From: Pseudomonadota bacterium
Lineage (GTDB): Bacteria; Pseudomonadota; Alphaproteobacteria; Acetobacterales; Acetobacteraceae
NCBI GenBank assembly: GCA_021808985.1
Contig: JAKBAQ010000083.1
Coordinates: 1-10,521, forward strand
Length of the DNA: 10,521 nt
Reading direction: 5' to 3'
Both the position numbers and the translations under genes were made by a program. The first letter of the stretch is position 1; every line of letters begins with the position of its first letter. Of the stretch, positions 1-8,213 are shown in pieces. The notes beneath the pieces were generated by a model. That model searched no databases. It was not told the origin of the DNA and saw only the letters and a list, made by a program, of their open reading frames with translations.

Positions 1-1212
1 GCGGGCGATGAAAAAACCGTCCAGCCCGCCATGTTGCGGCCACATGCCGGGATGCGTGCGCACATCGCCCCGCGGGGTGAGGGCCTCGGGCAGTTCGGGC
101 AGGCTTAAGGGGGCGCGGCGCAGGCCGAGGCGGGCGCAGGCGGAGTCGATCCGCGCTTCGCCTTCCTCGGGTTGCAGGGAGCAGACGGCATAGATGAGAC
201 GGCCGCCGGGGGCGAGCATTTGGGCCGCGGCGGTGAGCAAGGCGTCCTGCGCCTGGGTGAGGGATTGTATGTCGCGCGGTTTGCGCAGGTGCAGCAGGTC
301 TGGGTGGCGGCGGATGGTGCCGGTGGCGCTGCAGGGGGCGTCGAGCAGGATGGCGGTGAATTTTTCCGCCGGGCGCCAGGTGGTGGCGTCGGCCAGGATG
401 CAGTCCACGGTGAGGCCGAGGCGGGCGAGGTTGCCTTTGAGCGTGCCCATGCGCGCGGGGTCGCGCTCCACGGCTGTCACCAGCGCGCCGGCGGCGGCCA
501 GTTGCGCAGTTTTGCCGCCGGGGGCGGCGCAGAGGTCGAGCACGCGCTCGCCCGGCTGGGCGGCGAGCAGTTTGGCGGGGAGGGTGGCGGCGGCGTCTTG
601 CACCCAGATGTCGCCGGTGGCGAAGCCGGGCAGCGATGGGACGCTGGTGCCGGCGGGGAAGCGCACCGAGCCGGTGGGCAGCGGCGTGCCGCCTGCCAGC
701 GAGAAATCCGGTTTGGCGGAAACATCCAGCGGCGCCTCGGCCGCGTGGGCGGTGGCGATGGCCCGTGCGTTTTTACCCCAGCTGGCCCAGGCCCAGGCGG
801 GGGTGTCGAGACGGGGCATGTCCAGCCCCTCCAAAGCCGCTGGCCCGGCGGCCACCACCTTGCGCAGCACCGCGTTCACCAGCCCGGCGAAGGGCGCCAG
901 TTTTTTGGTGCGCGCGAGATCAACCGCCGTGCCCACCGCCGCGTGCGCGGGGGCGCCGAGCAGCAGGAAGGCGGCGGCGCCGAGCCAGAGGATGTGACGC
1001 ACCGGCTGCGGCGGCTGGCGCAGCAGGAAGGGCTCCAGCACCGCATCCAGCGTGCCGGAATGGCGCAGCACGCTGGCGGCCAGGCGGTGGGCGGCGGCGC
1101 GGTCACGCGAATCCAGCGGCGGCAGCGCATCAAGCGCCGCGTCCAACGAGGTGTTTTTGGTCAGCACCGCTTGCAGCAGGAGGAAGGCGGAGTCTCTGGT
1201 GGGGTCGCTCAT
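1..1212 (-). CDS. rsmB: 16S rRNA (cytosine-967-C5) methyltransferase RsmB, C-terminus cut by the window edge
   Basis: Frame open from an ATG at 1212 to the left edge: 404 residues with no stop seen. E. coli RsmB is about 429 residues and ends shortly after the GFF motif found here at about 400-402, so only a few residues are missing. The family transfers methyl from S-adenosylmethionine to C5 of C967 in 16S rRNA, in the cytosol. Residues 1-130 form the NusB-like RNA-binding domain, with LVNAVLRKV at 110-118. The Rossmann methyltransferase domain follows: SAM-binding motif I DLCAAPGGKT at 226-235, motif IV DAPCSATGT at 291-299 (Cys294, thought to release product), and motif VI YAVCSLQPEE at 342-351 (Cys344, the expected nucleophile). 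Both cysteines are present, so it should be active. No good Shine-Dalgarno precedes the ATG. It lies 61 bases after a tRNA-Ala gene on the same strand with no T-run hairpin between, so read-through from the tRNA promoter is possible. Confidence 0.95.
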   Translation of the reverse strand, partial: MSDPTRDSAFLLLQAVLTKNTSLDAALDALPPLDSRDRAAAHRLAASVLRHSGTLDAVLEPFLLRQPPQPVRHILWLGAAAFLLLGAPAHAAVGTAVDLARTKKLAPFAGLVNAVLRKVVAAGPAALEGLDMPRLDTPAWAWASWGKNARAIATAHAAEAPLDVSAKPDFSLAGGTPLPTGSVRFPAGTSVPSLPGFATGDIWVQDAAATLPAKLLAAQPGERVLDLCAAPGGKTAQLAAAGALVTAVERDPARMGTLKGNLARLGLTVDCILADATTWRPAEKFTAILLDAPCSATGTIRRHPDLLHLRKPRDIQSLTQAQDALLTAAAQMLAPGGRLIYAVCSLQPEEGEARIDSACARLGLRRAPLSLPELPEALTPRGDVRTHPGMWPQHGGLDGFFIAR

Positions 1213-1273
1213 GGGGTTGGCGCCTGCCGGTGGCGGCGGATATCGGCCGCGAGCGTGAGGGGGGTGGGGTTCA

Positions 1274-1349
<76 letters not shown>

Positions 1350-1384
1350 GTGACCATAAGTGTGAACCGGGTCCATCCGGGGGC

Positions 1385-1413
1385 GGCATCGCGCATTCGG
1401 GCGCGCAAGTCAA
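1385..1413 (-). promoter_or_regulatory. Candidate promoter for tRNA-Ala (and possibly rsmB)
   Basis: On the minus strand, TTGACT (1413-1408) is a near-consensus -35 box. After a spacer of exactly 17 bases comes GATGCC (1390-1385), a poor -10 box. Transcription would start near 1378 and leave a leader of about 29 bases before the mature tRNA 5' end. Strong TTGACT-type -35 boxes are usual for alphaproteobacterial tRNA genes. The weak -10 keeps confidence moderate. Confidence 0.45.
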
Positions 1414-1451
1414 CTGCCATGGGGCGGCGGCGAGGGGAAAAGCGGATGCCA

Positions 1452-1480
1452 TTGTCAGCGCCATCAGGCACCGGTACTCA
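1452..1480 (+). promoter_or_regulatory. Candidate promoter for the yggT-hpnN operon
   Basis: TTGTCA (1452-1457) and TACTCA (1475-1480) are separated by 17 bases and lie about 30 bases before the yggT ATG. The -35 is good and the -10 weak. It is the best sigma-70-like pair seen in the 1350-1510 gap on this strand, but it is only a candidate. Confidence 0.3.
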
Positions 1481-1510
1481 TGCGCGCGTGCAATTCATTG
1501 GGGACCAAAC

Positions 1511-1819
1511 ATGCTGTTCGCGATCTTCTGGCTGGCTGGCGAGCTGATCCACCTGATGGTCCTGGCCATCATCGCCGCCGCGGTAATGAGTATGCTGCTG
1601 TCGTTCGGCGTGGTGAACCATCGCAGCCAGTTTGTTGGCGCGGTCGCGGATTTTCTCGAACGGGTGACCGATCCGGTGCTCAACCCCATTCGCCGCCACA
1701 TGCCGCTGTTCGGCAATGTCGATATTTCGCCGGTGATTGCCATTTTGCTGTTGCAGGCGCTGCAATTCGTGCTCTCGGACGTTTATGGCCGCCTGGTGAT
1801 GGCCGGGCTGGGGTTCTAG
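1511..1819 (+). CDS. yggT: YggT-family integral membrane protein
   Basis: 102 residues, the usual length for single-repeat YggT proteins. An N-terminal hydrophobic helix (about 4-31) and a second one (about 72-98) flank a short polar stretch. That stretch holds the family signature: DPVLNPIRR at 54-62 followed by the NVDISPVIAILLLQAL segment. A Shine-Dalgarno GGGGA (1500-1504) sits 6 bases before the ATG. YggT proteins are inner-membrane proteins of poorly defined role; links to osmotic stress, cell division and chloroplast/cyanobacterial membrane organisation have been proposed for relatives. The stop is 28 bases before hpnN with no terminator between, so the two are probably co-transcribed. 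That pairing with a hopanoid transporter fits a general membrane-related unit but does not prove a shared function. Confidence 0.9.
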   Translation: MLFAIFWLAGELIHLMVLAIIAAAVMSMLLSFGVVNHRSQFVGAVADFLERVTDPVLNPIRRHMPLFGNVDISPVIAILLLQALQFVLSDVYGRLVMAGLGF

Positions 1820-1847
1820 ACGGCGGCGGATTCGAAAGGAGCAGACA

Positions 1848-4445
1848 GTGCGCCCGATTGTCGTGATTGTGAGCGCCGCGCGGCGGCGCGCATGGTTCAC
1901 CATCATTGTTTCGGTGCTGCTGGGCGTGGCGGGGATGAGCTATGCGGCGCGGAATCTGCGCATCGATACCAATACTGACGATTTGTTCGCACGCTCGCTG
2001 CCCTGGCGGCAGGCGGCGATTCGCGAGAGCCGGAATTTTCCGCAGTTCGACCGCTTGATCGTCGCCGTGGTGCGCGCGGCCACGCCCGAGGAGGCGCGCG
2101 AGACCGCCGCGGCGCTGAATGCCGCGCTGGTGGCGGATAAGAAGGATTTCATCGACTCCAGCTATCCGGCGGGAGAGGCGTTTTACAGCCGCGAGGGGCT
2201 GCTGCTGCTGCCGCCGGACAAGCTGGCCACATTGCTCACCAGCATTGTCGCGGCGCAGCCCTTTTTGGGCCAGCTGGCGGCTGACCCCTCGGCGCGCGGG
2301 CTGCTGAACGGGCTGGCGCTGATCGCCCAGGGCGTGCAGGCGGGGGCGAATCTGACCCCTTATGACGGCGCGCTGAAGCAGGTGCAGGGCAATTTGGCGG
2401 CGGCGGCGGCGGGCAAGCCGGTGCCGCTCTCTTGGCAGTCGCTCATCGGGGGCAAGGTTGGTGACGGGGATGGCGAGTTCGTGCTGGCGCATCCGGTGCT
2501 CAACCAGGGCACGCTGCAGCCGGGCGGGGTGGCCACGGCGGCGCTGATGCGCATTGCCGCGAGCCTGCCCGATGTGCGCGCCGGGCGCGCCACGGTGGAT
2601 TATACGGGGCAGATTCCGCTCTCGGATGAGCAGTTCGCCTCGCTGACGCATGGGCTGGTGACGGGCGGGATTATCAGCGTGCTGCTGATCGGGCTGTGGT
2701 TGTTTCTGGCCGTGCGCTCGTGGCGGCTGATCGTGCCGATATTGCTGACCCTGGTGCTGGGGCTGGCGCTGACCATCAGCTTCGCGGCGATTTTCATCGG
2801 CGTGCTCAATCTCATCTCGGTTGCGTTCGCGATATTGTTCATCGGCCTGGCGGTGGATTTCGCCATTCAGTTCTGCGTGCGGCTGCGCGATGTGCATCTT
2901 GCCTCGAGTGAGCTTTCCGATGCGATTCCGCGCACCGCGCGCGAGGCGGGCGGGCAGATCGCGCTGGCGGCGGTGGCGACATCGTGCGGGTTTTTCGCCT
3001 TTGCCCCCACCTCGTTCATCGGTGTGGCGGAGCTTGGGGTGATCGCCGGGGCGGGAATGCTGATCGCCCTGTTGTGCACCATCACGTTTTTGCCGGCGCT
3101 GCTGCGGGTGTTTTCGCCGCGGACGAACAAGATGTCGCTCGGGCTGCCTTATGGCGAGCGGGCGGATGGGTTTTTGCAAAAATACCGCCGCGGCGTGCTG
3201 GTGGCCTTCGCGCTGCTGGCGGTGGCCGGCGCGGGGGCCGCCGCGACCATAGGGTTTGACGCCAACCCGCTGGACACCAAGGACCCGAACACCGAGAGCA
3301 TGCGCACGCTGAGCAAGCTGCTCTCTAACCCGGCGACCAACCCGTTTTATGCCGATGCGCTGGTGCCGAATCTGGCCGCCGCGCGGGTGCTGAGCGCGAA
3401 GCTGGCGGCGCTGCCGCAGGTTTCCGGCGTGATTTCCGGCGCCACCTTCGTGCCCGATGGCCAAGCGCAGAAGCTGGCCATGCTGGCGCAGGCGCGCGGC
3501 ATTCTGGCGCCCACGCTGCTGGCCGCCGCCACGCCGCCCGCCACGCCGGTGAGCGCGGCCGACATCCGCGCCGCGCTGGTGAAGACGCAACAGGCGATTG
3601 CGGCGGTGGCGCCGCAGCTGCCCAAGGACTCGCCGTTGCTGGGCTTGGCGGCGGTGATGGTGAAGCTGGAGGGCTGCACCGATGCGCAGCTGCTGGCGAT
3701 GAACGCCGCGCTCACGCGGTTTTTGCCGGCGGAACTCTCGCAGCTGGCGGCCAGCCTGAACGCCGCGCCGATTACGCGGGCGAGCCTGCCGGAGGCGGTG
3801 GCGGCGGACTGGTTCCTGCCCGATGGGCAGGTGCGGGTGGAGGCGCTGCCCTCCGCCGCGGCGCAGACGACAGCCGGGCTGCGCCAGTTTGCCAAGGCCG
3901 TGCTGGCGATTGCGCCCGATGCCGGCGGGCCGGCGATTTCCACCATCGCCACCGCGCAGACGATTCTGAACTCCTTCCGCGAGGCGGCGCTGCTCGCTTT
4001 TCTCGCCATCACGGCCATATTGCTGCTGGTGTTCCGCAATCTGCGCGGCCCGCTGCTGGTGCTGGCGACGCTGGGCATGTCGGTTCTGCTGACGGCGCTG
4101 TTCGCCAAAATCATCGGCCTGTCGATCAACTACGCCAATATCATCGCGCTGCCGCTGCTGCTGGGGGTGGGCGTGTCGTTCAACGTGTATTTCGTGATGA
4201 ATTTCCGCATGGGGATACGCAAATTCCTCTCCTCGGCGACGGCGCACGCGGTGCTGTTCTCGGCGCTGACGACCGGGACCGCGTTTGGCACGTTGGCGGC
4301 CTCGCATGACAGGGGCACGGCGAGCATGGGGGTGCTGCTGCTCATCAGCCTGCTGGCGGTGCTCATCGCAACCTCGGTGTTTTTGCCGGCGCTGCTGTAT
4401 ACGGTGGTGAATGCCCTGGAAAATGCTCGAAAAAAGAAGTCTTAG
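1848..4445 (+). CDS. hpnN: Hopanoid transporter HpnN (RND/MMPL superfamily)
   Basis: 865 residues, full length for HpnN. The start is GTG at 1848, with a strong Shine-Dalgarno AAGGAG (1836-1841) 6 bases upstream. The protein has the duplicated RND layout. A first transmembrane helix (about 15-34) is followed by a large periplasmic domain (35-265) that opens with RIDTNTDDLFARSLPWRQ, a HpnN/MMPL-type start. A five-helix bundle (about 271-423) comes next, then helix 449-468, a second periplasmic domain (470-705) and a final bundle (712-856). TM4 carries GLAVDFAIQF with Asp337, the expected proton-relay acid. The equivalent site in the second half reads GVGVSFNVYF, with Asn779 and no acid. HpnN moves hopanoids from the inner to the outer membrane in Burkholderia and Rhodopseudomonas. 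No other hopanoid gene is in the window. An RHH protein gene starts inside its last codons. Confidence 0.9.
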   Translation: MRPIVVIVSAARRRAWFTIIVSVLLGVAGMSYAARNLRIDTNTDDLFARSLPWRQAAIRESRNFPQFDRLIVAVVRAATPEEARETAAALNAALVADKKDFIDSSYPAGEAFYSREGLLLLPPDKLATLLTSIVAAQPFLGQLAADPSARGLLNGLALIAQGVQAGANLTPYDGALKQVQGNLAAAAAGKPVPLSWQSLIGGKVGDGDGEFVLAHPVLNQGTLQPGGVATAALMRIAASLPDVRAGRATVDYTGQIPLSDEQFASLTHGLVTGGIISVLLIGLWLFLAVRSWRLIVPILLTLVLGLALTISFAAIFIGVLNLISVAFAILFIGLAVDFAIQFCVRLRDVHLASSELSDAIPRTAREAGGQIALAAVATSCGFFAFAPTSFIGVAELGVIAGAGMLIALLCTITFLPALLRVFSPRTNKMSLGLPYGERADGFLQKYRRGVLVAFALLAVAGAGAAATIGFDANPLDTKDPNTESMRTLSKLLSNPATNPFYADALVPNLAAARVLSAKLAALPQVSGVISGATFVPDGQAQKLAMLAQARGILAPTLLAAATPPATPVSAADIRAALVKTQQAIAAVAPQLPKDSPLLGLAAVMVKLEGCTDAQLLAMNAALTRFLPAELSQLAASLNAAPITRASLPEAVAADWFLPDGQVRVEALPSAAAQTTAGLRQFAKAVLAIAPDAGGPAISTIATAQTILNSFREAALLAFLAITAILLLVFRNLRGPLLVLATLGMSVLLTALFAKIIGLSINYANIIALPLLLGVGVSFNVYFVMNFRMGIRKFLSSATAHAVLFSALTTGTAFGTLAASHDRGTASMGVLLLISLLAVLIATSVFLPALLYTVVNALENARKKKS

Positions 4446-4629
4446 CCTCTCGGGCCACCGCACCAGCATCGCGCTGGAGCCGGAATTCTGGGCGGCGCTG
4501 GCGGCGTTGGCGGCGGCGGAGGAGCTGAGCCTGGCGGCGCTGGTGACGCGCATTGACGCGGCGCGCGAGCCAGCGCGACCGCTGGCCTCGGCGTTGCGGG
4601 TTTATGCGCTGCGGCGCGGCGGAGGTTAA
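4423..4629 (+). CDS. Small ribbon-helix-helix (RHH_4-type) protein
   Basis: 68 residues from the ATG at 4423; an in-frame ATG at 4411 would add four. I prefer 4423 because KRSLSLSGHRTSIALEPEFW then begins within four residues of the start, as in relatives. The layout is a short beta strand (KRSLSLSGHRTSIALE), helix 1 (PEFWAALAALAAAEE), a SLAALVTRIDAA turn-helix, and the RPLASALRVYALRR tail typical of PF13467 alphaproteobacterial proteins. RHH folds dimerise and bind DNA through the strand pair. The targets of this subfamily are not established to my knowledge, and some members may not bind DNA. The gene overlaps the hpnN end by 23 bases (35 with the upstream ATG) in another frame, suggesting translational coupling, since neither ATG has a well-placed Shine-Dalgarno. 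Its stop shares TTAA with the opposing pheT stop. Confidence 0.8.
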   Translation: MLEKRSLSLSGHRTSIALEPEFWAALAALAAAEELSLAALVTRIDAAREPARPLASALRVYALRRGGG

Positions 4630-7079
4630 CCCCGCAGCGCGGCGCCGGTTTTCTTGCCCACCTCGGCGACGATTTTTGCCGAGATCGCGTCCAGCTCGGT
4701 CTCCGAGAAACTCTTCTCCACAGGCTGGATGGTGACCGCGATGGCCAGCGAGACCTGGCCCTCCGGTACGCCCTTGCCCTGGTAACGGTCAAACAGGGTG
4801 ACGTTGGTGATGAGGTTGCGCTCAGCCCCCCGGGCCGCGCGCAGCAGGGTTTCGGACGGGGTTTCGGCGCTCACGAGGAAGGCGAAATCTCGGCGGATGG
4901 GCTGGAAGGCCGGCAGGGAGGGGGCGGCTTTCTTGCGGCGCTTGGGCTCGGCGATGGCGTCGAGGAAGATCTCGAACGCGACCGTGCCCAGCGGCAGGTC
5001 CAGCCTGGCGCATATGGCCGGGTGCAGCGTGCCGAAGGCGGCGAGGATGGTTTTGGGCCCCTGGCGCAGCGTGCCGCACTGGCCGGGATGGTAGAAGCTG
5101 GCGCCGCCGGGGGTGGTGGTGAGGCCATCCATCGGCGCGCCGAGGGCGCTCAGCACGGCGATAGCGTCGGCCTTGGCGTCCAGCGCGTCAAACTTGCGGG
5201 CGGGGGTTAGGGCGGAGAGCGGGGTTTCACCCACGCGCAGGCCGGCGGCCACCAGCGCCTGGGAGGTGTCAGCGGCATAGGCCGGGCCGATTTCGAACAG
5301 GCCGAGATCGCCAAAGCCGCGCGCGGCGTTGCGCGAGGCGGCCAGGGCGAGGGTGGCGAGCGCGGTTGGGCGCATCTGGTCGAGATCGGCCGCGATGGGG
5401 TTGGCCAGACGCAGGCTCTCGGGCGCGCCGCCGAACAGGGCGGCGGTTTCATGGTCAAGGAAGCTGAAGGTGACGGCCTCCAGCAGGCCGCGCGATGCCA
5501 GCACGCGGCGCGCCAAAGCGGTGCGGGCCTGTTTGGGGGTGAGGATCGGCGCCTGGATGACGCCCTCCACGGGCAGGGAGACCGGGACGATGGCATCCAT
5601 GCCCTTCAGGCGCAGCACTTCCTCGATGAGATCGACTTCCGGCTCGATTTCGGCGGCGCCGATGGCGGCCTGCGCGGCGCCGGGGACATCCGCCTGATCC
5701 AGCGCGGGGGGTTGAGCCACATCGTTGCGCCAGCTTGGCACGGCGAGGGTGACGCTGGCGGCATCGCGCGCGCGCACGCCAAAGCCGAGGCGCTCCAGCG
5801 AGGCGACGGCTTCGTCGGGGGTGATGTCGGAGCCGCCGAAGCCGCTGATGCGCTCAAAGCGCAGTTTTGCCGTGCGTGACCAGTCCGGCCGGGCGCCGGC
5901 TTCGGAAATTTCGCTGGCCGCGCCGCCGCAGAGGGCGAGGACCATGGCGGTTGCGGCATCCAGCGCCTGGGGCATGAGTTGAGAGTCGATCCCGCGCTCA
6001 AAACGCTGCCGCGCATCGGAGAAGATGCCGGTGCGCTGGCCGGTCTGGGCGATTTTCACACGGTCGAACAAGGCGCATTCGATGAAGACGCTGGTGGTGG
6101 CCTCGTCGCAGCCGGTGGCCTCGCCGCCGACGATGCCCGCCAGCGATTGCGCGCCGGCGGCATCGGCGATGATGCAATCATCGGGGCTGGCCTTTACTTC
6201 CTTGCCGTGCAGGCCGGTGAAGCTTTCGCCGTTGCCGCGCCGCATTTCCAGGAAGCCGCCGGAGATTTTGGCGGTGTCGAACACATGGAGCGGGCGGCCG
6301 AGATCGTGGGTGAAGAAGTTGGTGATGTCGACCAGGGTGTTGATCGGGCGCAGGCCGACTGATTCCAGGCGCTGCTTCAGCCAGTCCGGGCTTTCGCCAT
6401 TTTTCACGCCGCTGATGGTGCGGCCCAGCACCCAGGGGCAGGCCTCGGGGAAGGCGTTGCGCCAGAGGGTGGCGCTGGCGCCGGACCCGGCGATGGGCGC
6501 GGGGGCGAAGGGCTTGAGCACGCCGAGCCCGGCGGCGGCGAGGTCACGCGCCACGCCGCGTACGCTCAGCGCGTCGCCACGGTTGGGGGTGACGGCGATT
6601 TCGATCACCGGCTCGTCCAGCCCGGCCCATTTGGCGTAGCTGGCGCCAACCGGCGCATCGGCGGGCAGCTCGATGATGCCATCGGCCTCGCCCTCCAGCC
6701 CCAGCTCGCTGAAGCTGGTGAGCATGCCCTCGGATTTCACGCCGCGGATCTCACCGATTTTCAGCGTGATGCCCGAGCCGGGGATGAAGGCGCCCGGCGG
6801 GGCGAAGACCACGCGCAGCCCGGTGCGCGCGTTGGGCGCGCCGCAGACCACGGAGCGCTCCGTGCCGTCGCCCACATCGACGCGGCAGGCGCGCAGACGG
6901 TCGGCGTTGGGGTGGGGCAGGGCCTCGATGACTTGTGCGATAACGAAAGGGGCGAGTGTATCGGCCCGGTTTTCCACCCCCTCCACCTCCAGGCCGATGG
7001 CCGAGAGGGTGGTGAGGATGTCATCCAGCGGGGCGTCGGTTTCGAGCCAGGTTTTCAACCATGACAGCGTGAATTTCAT
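4626..7079 (-). CDS. pheT: Phenylalanine--tRNA ligase beta subunit
   Basis: 817 residues, slightly longer than the E. coli protein (795). With PheS it forms the cytosolic (alpha-beta)2 enzyme that charges tRNA-Phe; the beta subunit binds tRNA and carries the B3/B4 editing domain. Visible regions in order: an N-terminal stretch with LSWLKTWL; the EMAP/OB-like tRNA-binding domain (about 40-150, with HPNADRLRACRVDVG and KSEGMLTS); B3/B4 (about 210-385, with NTLVDITNF and GRPLHVFD); B5 (about 405-485); the catalytic-like core (about 490-690); and the C-terminal FDX-ACB domain (about 722-815, RRDFAFLV, VTLFDRYQG). An Ala/Pro-rich insert of roughly 25 residues follows VPSWRND at 447-453, before the conserved DLIEEVLR. 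The Shine-Dalgarno AAGGA (7093-7089) lies 9 bases before the ATG, inside the pheS end, so translation is coupled. The stop overlaps the RHH gene's stop. Confidence 0.97.
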   Translation of the reverse strand: MKFTLSWLKTWLETDAPLDDILTTLSAIGLEVEGVENRADTLAPFVIAQVIEALPHPNADRLRACRVDVGDGTERSVVCGAPNARTGLRVVFAPPGAFIPGSGITLKIGEIRGVKSEGMLTSFSELGLEGEADGIIELPADAPVGASYAKWAGLDEPVIEIAVTPNRGDALSVRGVARDLAAAGLGVLKPFAPAPIAGSGASATLWRNAFPEACPWVLGRTISGVKNGESPDWLKQRLESVGLRPINTLVDITNFFTHDLGRPLHVFDTAKISGGFLEMRRGNGESFTGLHGKEVKASPDDCIIADAAGAQSLAGIVGGEATGCDEATTSVFIECALFDRVKIAQTGQRTGIFSDARQRFERGIDSQLMPQALDAATAMVLALCGGAASEISEAGARPDWSRTAKLRFERISGFGGSDITPDEAVASLERLGFGVRARDAASVTLAVPSWRNDVAQPPALDQADVPGAAQAAIGAAEIEPEVDLIEEVLRLKGMDAIVPVSLPVEGVIQAPILTPKQARTALARRVLASRGLLEAVTFSFLDHETAALFGGAPESLRLANPIAADLDQMRPTALATLALAASRNAARGFGDLGLFEIGPAYAADTSQALVAAGLRVGETPLSALTPARKFDALDAKADAIAVLSALGAPMDGLTTTPGGASFYHPGQCGTLRQGPKTILAAFGTLHPAICARLDLPLGTVAFEIFLDAIAEPKRRKKAAPSLPAFQPIRRDFAFLVSAETPSETLLRAARGAERNLITNVTLFDRYQGKGVPEGQVSLAIAVTIQPVEKSFSETELDAISAKIVAEVGKKTGAALRG

Positions 7080-7082
7080 GGC

Positions 7083-8162
7083 TCAGATTCCTTCGTGCAG
7101 CATGGCGGGGCTAAGCGCGGCGAAGCCGTAATGGCGCAGCCAGCGCACATCGCTTTCGTAGAACAGGCGCAGATCGGCGATGCCGTGCTTGAGCATGGTC
7201 AGACGCTCAATGCCGACACCAAAGGCGAAGCCTTGAAATTCGCGCGGGTCGATGCCGCAATTGGCCAGCACGTTGGGGTGGACCATGCCTGAGCCGCCGA
7301 TTTCCAGCCAGTCCGTGCCGCCGCCGATTTCGCCGGTTTTGCGGTTCCAGCCGATATCGACCTCCATGGAGGGCTCGGTGAAGGGGAAATAGCTGGCGCG
7401 CAGGCGCACCGGCAGGGCCGAATTGTCAAAAAAGGCGCGCAGGAAGTCGATCAGGCAGCCTTTGAGGTGAGCCAGGGTGATGCCGCGCCCGATGACCAGG
7501 CCTTCTGTCTGGTGGAACATCGGGGAGTGGGTGGCGTCATGGTCGGCGCGGAAGGTGCGGCCAGGGACGATGATGCGAATCGGCTTCGCCGGGGTTTCGG
7601 CGGAATGGGTTTTGGCCCATTCCAGCATGGTGCGGATTTGCACGGGGGAGGTATGCGTGCGCAGCACCTCGCCGCCTTGGAGGTAGAAGGTGTCCATCAT
7701 CGCGCGGGCGGGGTGGTGGGCGGCGATGTTGAGCGCGCTGAAATTGTTCCAGTCGGTTTCGATGTCCGGGCCGTCCTTGATGGAAAAACCCATGGCGCTG
7801 AAGATGGCGGCGATTTCCTCGGTGGTGCGGCTGATGGGGTGGATGGCCCCCGCGGCTTCGGGGCGGACGGGCGCCGTCACGTCGATCCGCTCGGCCGCGA
7901 GGCGGGCTTCCAGGGCCGCCGCGTCGAGCACCGCGCGGCGGGCGGCCAGCGCCTGGGTGAGCGCGGTTTTGACAATGTTAAGCTCCGCGCCTCGAGATTT
8001 TCGTTCCTCCGGGGGCATGGCGCCAAGCGCCTTGAGCGCTGCGGTGAGGGTGCCGTTTTTGCCGAGCAGCGCCACGCGCAGCTCTTCCAGCGTGTCGCTG
8101 TCAGCCGCGGCGATGCGTGATTCAGCCTGGGTCTGTAGCAGAGTAAGATCGTTTTCCGGCAT
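7083..8162 (-). CDS. pheS: Phenylalanine--tRNA ligase alpha subunit
   Basis: 359 residues from the ATG at 8162, matching usual PheS length. The frame stays open upstream to an ATG at 8321, but I chose 8162 because AGGTGG (8173-8168) lies 5 bases upstream and the coiled-coil N-terminus then starts at the usual place. Residues 1-95 are the tRNA-binding coiled coil. The class II synthetase core follows: motif 1 region with NNFSALNIAAHHPAR (139-153), motif 2 with RTFRADHDATHSPMFHQTEG (202-221), and motif 3 with GFAFGVGIERLTMLKHGI (311-328). The Ala in GFAFG matches E. coli Ala294, which sets the size of the phenylalanine pocket, so normal Phe specificity is expected. pheT starts 3 bases after the stop. 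The operon is headed by pheS, with no rplT or infC upstream as in enterobacteria. Confidence 0.97.
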   Translation of the reverse strand: MPENDLTLLQTQAESRIAAADSDTLEELRVALLGKNGTLTAALKALGAMPPEERKSRGAELNIVKTALTQALAARRAVLDAAALEARLAAERIDVTAPVRPEAAGAIHPISRTTEEIAAIFSAMGFSIKDGPDIETDWNNFSALNIAAHHPARAMMDTFYLQGGEVLRTHTSPVQIRTMLEWAKTHSAETPAKPIRIIVPGRTFRADHDATHSPMFHQTEGLVIGRGITLAHLKGCLIDFLRAFFDNSALPVRLRASYFPFTEPSMEVDIGWNRKTGEIGGGTDWLEIGGSGMVHPNVLANCGIDPREFQGFAFGVGIERLTMLKHGIADLRLFYESDVRWLRHYGFAALSPAMLHEGI

Positions 8163-8198
8163 TTGGTCCACCTGATGCATCCGGCCCAGGGCAGACAT

Positions 8199-8213
8199 TT
8201 TTGGCGTCCAAAA
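8199..8213. repeat. Small palindrome just upstream of pheS
   Basis: TTTTGG and CCAAAA are perfect 6-base arms around a CGT centre. On the minus strand the palindrome starts inside a TTGACT (8218-8213). It sits 37 bases before the chosen pheS ATG, where an operator or leader hairpin could act. It is short and could be chance. Confidence 0.35.

Noticed and set aside
1680..4553. 957-residue open frame antisense to yggT-hpnN
   Set aside because: Its product is Arg/Gln/His-rich low-complexity sequence with no domain. It is opposite a clear HpnN with a good ribosome site, so it is a shadow of GC3-biased codons.
4411..4629. RHH protein as antitoxin of a toxin-antitoxin pair
   Set aside because: No small toxin gene is adjacent. 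The upstream gene is hpnN and the downstream one is convergent pheT.
7467..8120. 217-residue plus-strand frame over pheS
   Set aside because: Gly/Arg/Asp-rich antisense of conserved pheS motifs.
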